From positions 1 through 8,620 of the forward strand of contig JBMOQT010000153.1 in NCBI GenBank assembly GCA_049320945.1: a stretch of 8,620 nt of DNA, written 5' to 3'. The position numbers were made by a program, and so were the translations under genes. Each line of letters opens with the position of its first letter. Position 1 is the first letter of the stretch. A model generated the notes under the pieces. It searched no databases. It was not told the DNA's origin and was given only the letters and a program-made list of their open reading frames with translations. This document shows positions 4,746 to 8,620 of the stretch, one piece after another. The DNA is from DYIB01 sp049320945 (lineage in GTDB: Bacteria > Pseudomonadota > Gammaproteobacteria > Burkholderiales > Rhodocyclaceae).

Positions 4746-6038
4746 CCGCTCCTCGAGACGGTATTCCACGTAAGCCCGGTCGCGCATCTGCCGCAGCCAG
4801 TCCTGGTAGGCCTCCTCCGCCTTGCGCTCGCGCAGGATCTGGCGCGCCACCTGCCGCTGCCTCTCGGGCGAAACGTCCATGCGCCGCTCCAGCACCTGGA
4901 TCAGGTGCCAGCCGAAGGGCGAGCGCACCGGTTCGCTCACCTGCCCGGGCTTGAGCTCGTTCATGGCCCTTTCGAAATCCGGCACCGTGTCGCCGGGCGA
5001 CAGCCAGCCCAGGTCGCCGCCCTTGGCCGCCGACAAATCGTTGGAATGCAGGCGTGCCAGCTCGGCGAAATCGGCGCCGTTGTCCAGGCGCTCCTTGAGC
5101 GCCACCAGGCGGCGCCGGGCCTCCGCTTCGGACACCAGCTCGCTGGTCTTGATCAGGATGTGGCGGGCATGGGTCTGCTGCACCGGCTGGGAAGACAGGG
5201 CGCCGCCGCGCCGCTGGTTGAGCTTGAGGATGTGAAATCCCGCCGGGCTGCGCAGAATGGGGCCCACTTCGCCCGGTTGCATCTTCGTCGCCGCTTCGGC
5301 AAACAGGGTGGGCAGGCGATCGGGGCTGCGCCATCCCAGGTTGCCACCGCCCAGGGCGTCCGGCGCATCGGAATGGGCCGCGGCGAGCTGGGCGAAATCT
5401 CGCCCCTGGCGCAACTGGGTGACGATCTCCTCGGCGCGGGCGCGCACCCGAGCGAGCTGCTCGGGGCTGGCCTGCTCCGGCGTGCGCAGCAGGATGTGGG
5501 ACAGGTTGAACTCCTCGTTGCCGCCCTTGGATTCGGCGCTGGCGAGGAAGTTGTCCACCTCGCCGTCGGAGACCGTGACGCGGCTGTCCACTTCCCGCTC
5601 GCGCAGACGGGCGATGGTCATTTCCTGGCGGATGTCCTCGCGGAACTTGCTCCAGGGAATGCCATCCCGCTCCAGGGCGGCGCGGAACTCCGCCAGGGAC
5701 ATGCGGTTGGACTGGGCGATGTTGGCCAGCGCCCGTTCCAGCTGGGCGTCATCGATGCGCAGGGCCGTTTCCTTGGCGAACTGGAGCTGCACCTGGTCCA
5801 CGATCATGCGCTCCAGCACCTGGCGCTCCAGCACGTCCCGGGGCGGCAGCTGCACGTTCTGCTGGCGCAGCTGCCGCTCCGCCAGGGCCATGCGCTCCTG
5901 CAGCTCCTTGAGGGTGATCACCTCGTTGTTCACCACCGCCACGATGCGGTCCACCGGCGCCGGAACGGTCGCTCCCCGGACCAAGGCGGGCGCGCCGAGA
6001 AGAAGGAGAATTGTCAGGAAGCCGCTGAACAAACGCAT
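4743..6038 (-). CDS. surA: Periplasmic chaperone and peptidyl-prolyl isomerase SurA
   Basis: This is a 431-residue periplasmic chaperone that receives unfolded outer-membrane proteins, LptD among them, and guides them to the Bam complex. Residues 1-23 are a signal peptide (MRLFSGFLTILLLLGAPALVRGA). The N-terminal chaperone region starts with VDRIVAVVNNEVITLKEL and runs to about 170. Two parvulin domains follow, at about 178-273 (NLSHILLRT ... GFHILKL) and 289-384 (THARHILIKT ... GWHLIQVLE). Both contain the GG.LGW signature. The C-terminal helix (RQVARQILRERKAEEAYQ) completes the chaperone module. Length matches E. coli (428). The ATG at 6038 has only a weak GGA nine bases upstream, so its translation may lean on lptD, which ends 37 bases before. 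Confidence 0.96.
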   Translation of the reverse strand: MRLFSGFLTILLLLGAPALVRGATVPAPVDRIVAVVNNEVITLKELQERMALAERQLRQQNVQLPPRDVLERQVLERMIVDQVQLQFAKETALRIDDAQLERALANIAQSNRMSLAEFRAALERDGIPWSKFREDIRQEMTIARLREREVDSRVTVSDGEVDNFLASAESKGGNEEFNLSHILLRTPEQASPEQLARVRARAEEIVTQLRQGRDFAQLAAAHSDAPDALGGGNLGWRSPDRLPTLFAEAATKMQPGEVGPILRSPAGFHILKLNQRRGGALSSQPVQQTHARHILIKTSELVSEAEARRRLVALKERLDNGADFAELARLHSNDLSAAKGGDLGWLSPGDTVPDFERAMNELKPGQVSEPVRSPFGWHLIQVLERRMDVSPERQRQVARQILRERKAEEAYQDWLRQMRDRAYVEYRLEER

Positions 6039-6075
6039 AGTCTTATGTCCGTAAGTTACCGAGCCGTCCCGCCTG

Positions 6076-8620
6076 CTAACGCGCAGCGAAGGCGGGGTCC
6101 GCAGTGGGCTGGTTGATGATGCCGTAGCCGGGAATGTTGCGCTTGAGCAAATCCAGCGGATTGGAGCCCAGCCGCGCCAATCCGTTCAATTCCAGCTGCA
6201 GGAACAGGGCCGTGTTCGCCTGGGTGGGCGTGGTGGCGATACGCTGCACCACGAAGCGCGCCGCCCAGCAGCCGCCGTCGTATTCCAGGCCGCCGATGGT
6301 TTCGATCACGCGCGACTCCTTGAGGGAGTAGTTGTAGCGGCCCACGCCGTACCAGCCGCGCCCCACCGGCCACTGGCCCGACACGTCGATCTGGCCGAGC
6401 ACGTCGCGGGTGTAGCGATAGGCGACGTTGAGCACCTTGAGGGGCTCCGGCTGATAGCGCCCGCCCAGGGTCAACCTCTCGGTGAAGTTCTCACGCGGGT
6501 TGTATTGCCAGCCCGTGTCGATATAGGTGCGCGGCAGGATCTCGCCGGAGAAGGCGGCCAGGATGTCGGCGCGTCTGCGCGTGCGCGCCGGCACGCCCGG
6601 CAGGGTCACCTCCTGGTCCTTGAAATAGAAGCGCTGGCCCACGGCGCCGCGCATGACCTCGCGCCCGCTGGCCGGATCGATCAGGCGCGACGCGAGCGCC
6701 GCCGTAAGCTGGTTGGCGTCGGCGATGCGGTCGCCGCCGGAGAATATGTTCTCGGCGAACAGGGTGGCGAAATTGAAGTCGGCCACCCCGGTGTCGAACA
6801 CCGGGATCTGGTCCTGGCGGCGGTGAGGCACGTAGAGATAGTAGAGCCGCGGCTCCAGGGTCTGGATGGCGGGGCGTCCCGCCAGGGTCAGGTCGCGCTC
6901 GAAGGCGACGCCGCTGTCCACGCTGAAGATGGGCACATTGCGCGTGATGCTCCCGGGCGTGCCCGGGTCCAGGCGCGACAAGTCGTAGCGCGTGACATGG
7001 TAGCCGAGCTTGGGCGTGACGTAGAACGCGGGCGTCTGCCACGGCAGGGCCAGCTGCGGATAGGCGATCAGGCGCCGCGCCTGCACCTTGGTCGGATGGT
7101 CGAAGGCGACGAACTCGCCGTTGAAGTTGAGCGACGTGCCGTACACGTCCGGCCGGATCGCCGTCAGCGTCAGCTGGGGCACGCGCTCGTAGGGCTTCTC
7201 CAGCGGCGGCTGAGCCGGGTCCGCCAGCAGCTGGTAGCGCTGCACGTTGGCGGTGGCCGACCACCAGCCCGCACCATAGGTCAGCACGCCCTGGTTGAGC
7301 AGCAGGCTCTGGGAGGTGTTGGTAATGCGCGTGCTCAGGTCGCGAAAATAGGCGCCGTCCGAGACGCGGTTCAAGTTGAGGGTGCCCGCGAAGCCGTAGC
7401 CCAGGTTGTGACTGTGCTGCAGCGAATAGCCCCAGCGCTTCTCGCCCTCCTTCAGGCGGTCGTCGGGCAGCCACTCCACCCGCGCCTGGCCGTTGTAGGT
7501 GTGGTTCAGGTAGCGGTATTCCGTGTTGAGCTGCAGCCCGCGCCGCCCCATGAGGCGCGGCGCGATGGTGGCGTCCATGTTGGGCGCGATGTTCCAGTAA
7601 TAGGGCAGCGTGATCTCGGGGCCGGTGGTGGTGGTGCTGCCGTAGGTCGGCGTGAGGAAACCGGACTTGCGCCGATTGTTTAGGGAGAACTCCAGCCAGG
7701 GCGAATAGAGAATGGGCACGCCCTTGAACACCACGCGCCCGTTGCGCGCTTCGCCCACTTCGCGGTTGTAGTCCAGGTCCAGCTCCGAGGCTGCCGCGTA
7801 CCAGTCCGGATCGTCCGCCTTGCAGGTGCTGTAGGTGGCGTTGTCCAGCCGGTATAGCCCTTCGCCCAGGAATTCCAGGCGCTCGGCGCTGCCGGAGGCG
7901 GTCACCAGCAGGCGCGGATCGCCCACCATTTCGCCGGCGATCACCTCGCCGGTACGCGGCCCGGCAGCGGCCGGGGCAGGCGTCTCCCAGGCCGAGACGG
8001 GGAGCGTGGTCGGGGTCTGGGGCACCAGGTGCGCCGGACGCGTGATGGCATACCTGGGCTGCTCGAAGACACCCACATTCTCCGTCAGCTTCAGGCGCAG
8101 GCGGGGTCCCGCCATGACGTCGGCACCCTGCCGCACATGTACGTCGCCCTCCGCCTCCACTTCGTCCTCCACGGCCCAGTGGGTCATGCGCTCGGCGGTG
8201 ACGACGGTATTGCCCTTGCGCAGCTCCGCCGCGCCCTCGGCACGGACGACGTCGTCGGTGCGGCCGGAGATGCGATCGGCGATGACGAAGGTGGGCGGCT
8301 CGTACTGGGGATCCTTGGGCAGCGGGCCCAGCGCTTCGGTCATGCGCAGCCTAGGGGGCGGGATGCGTTCGTCCTCGGGGGGCAGCACATCCAGGGAAGC
8401 GGTGGGCGGCGCCGCGGGGGGAAGCGGCGCCGAAGGCATGGCCGGCGTGGCGTCCCGGCGCGCTTCGCGGCGCGGCGCGGCGGAGGGCAAGGCCAGCCCC
8501 GATCCCGCGGCCTGCGCTGGAACCGGCCGACTCGGCGCCGGTGCCGCCTGGGTTTCAGCGCCGCTCGCCGCCTTCTCGCGCGGGCCGGCGCCGGGTGCCG
8601 GCGCGCTTCCCCTGGGCGCG
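6076..8620 (-). CDS. lptD: LPS-assembly protein LptD, lacking its N-terminus at the window edge
   Basis: LptD is the outer-membrane barrel that, with lipoprotein LptE, inserts lipopolysaccharide into the outer leaflet. The frame is open from the TAG at 6076-6078 to the right edge: 847 visible residues, no signal peptide seen. The TTG at 8490 is not a convincing start. Numbering from that codon, residues 1-50 and everything before are Pro/Ala/Arg-rich low complexity. The periplasmic LptA-like domain spans about 66-235 (FVIADRISG, AERMTHW, SGSAERLEF, NATYSTCKADDPDWY). The barrel begins near RVVFKGVPILYSPWLEF and NNRRKSGFLTPTYG and runs to the C-terminus. Only two cysteines are present, C223 (7822-7824) and C741 (6268-6270). 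Residues about 153-195 look like an insertion in the periplasmic domain. lptD heads the series with surA, its own chaperone. Confidence 0.95.
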   Translation of the reverse strand, partial: APRGSAPAPGAGPREKAASGAETQAAPAPSRPVPAQAAGSGLALPSAAPRREARRDATPAMPSAPLPPAAPPTASLDVLPPEDERIPPPRLRMTEALGPLPKDPQYEPPTFVIADRISGRTDDVVRAEGAAELRKGNTVVTAERMTHWAVEDEVEAEGDVHVRQGADVMAGPRLRLKLTENVGVFEQPRYAITRPAHLVPQTPTTLPVSAWETPAPAAAGPRTGEVIAGEMVGDPRLLVTASGSAERLEFLGEGLYRLDNATYSTCKADDPDWYAAASELDLDYNREVGEARNGRVVFKGVPILYSPWLEFSLNNRRKSGFLTPTYGSTTTTGPEITLPYYWNIAPNMDATIAPRLMGRRGLQLNTEYRYLNHTYNGQARVEWLPDDRLKEGEKRWGYSLQHSHNLGYGFAGTLNLNRVSDGAYFRDLSTRITNTSQSLLLNQGVLTYGAGWWSATANVQRYQLLADPAQPPLEKPYERVPQLTLTAIRPDVYGTSLNFNGEFVAFDHPTKVQARRLIAYPQLALPWQTPAFYVTPKLGYHVTRYDLSRLDPGTPGSITRNVPIFSVDSGVAFERDLTLAGRPAIQTLEPRLYYLYVPHRRQDQIPVFDTGVADFNFATLFAENIFSGGDRIADANQLTAALASRLIDPASGREVMRGAVGQRFYFKDQEVTLPGVPARTRRRADILAAFSGEILPRTYIDTGWQYNPRENFTERLTLGGRYQPEPLKVLNVAYRYTRDVLGQIDVSGQWPVGRGWYGVGRYNYSLKESRVIETIGGLEYDGGCWAARFVVQRIATTPTQANTALFLQLELNGLARLGSNPLDLLKRNIPGYGIINQPTADPAFAAR

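Noticed and set aside
4500..6116. A 538-codon plus-strand open frame across surA
   Set aside because: It lies antisense to a clear SurA with matching length, domains and signal peptide. Its translation is Gln/Leu/Gly/His-rich without domain motifs, as expected from the complement of a GC-rich gene.
6505..7683. A 392-codon plus-strand open frame across lptD
   Set aside because: It is antisense to conserved LptD barrel sequence, has no ribosome site of note and no recognisable motif.
8488..8490. TTG at 8490 as the lptD start
   Set aside because: The frame stays open to the window edge, no signal peptide follows the TTG, and LptD needs one. The true start should lie outside the window.
1..8620. 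A defence island, mobile element or other new multi-gene system
   Set aside because: Every stretch over 300 bases is covered by a recognisable gene, composition looks even, and no transposase, integrase, nuclease-toxin or direct-repeat array was found. Only the regulator/DUF2892 pair has an unclear role.

Overview
The window is GC-rich (about two thirds G+C by eye) and tightly packed. It looks like chromosomal DNA of a betaproteobacterium, perhaps near the Nitrosomonadales or Rhodocyclales. That placement is an inference from protein character (LptD with the Asn-Ala-Thr-Tyr-x-Thr-Cys region, a DUF4124 protein, PrlC beside XthA) and from gene order. There is no rRNA or other phylogenetic marker to confirm it. 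I see no tRNA, rRNA, CRISPR array, insertion sequence, phage gene or attachment site.

Plus strand, 1-2912: a tail-to-head gene series. It starts with the C-terminal third of oligopeptidase A (prlC, cut by the left edge). Next come an exported DUF4124/glutaredoxin-like protein, exonuclease III (xthA), a Crp/Fnr-family regulator and a 66-residue DUF2892 (YgaP-like) membrane protein. The DUF4124 gene overlaps xthA by ATGA, and xthA overlaps the regulator by GTGA, so translational coupling is likely. The regulator gene ends inside a perfect 16-bp palindrome with the geometry of a CRP-family operator. The short gap after it leads to the DUF2892 gene.

Minus strand, 8620-2909: the classic envelope/ribosome operon, transcribed right to left as lptD-surA-pdxA-rsmA. 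LptD is the outer-membrane LPS inserter and SurA is the periplasmic chaperone that helps fold it. PdxA makes a vitamin B6 precursor and RsmA dimethylates 16S rRNA. lptD runs off the right edge, so its signal peptide is not visible. The two gene series converge, and the stop codons of the DUF2892 gene and rsmA overlap by 4 bp.

Most of the window is well-known housekeeping content, and I do not see a new multi-gene system. The places most worth a second look are the regulator/palindrome/DUF2892 module, the reduced cysteine set of LptD with its low-complexity N-terminal part, and a 7-bp tandem repeat over the surA/pdxA junction.
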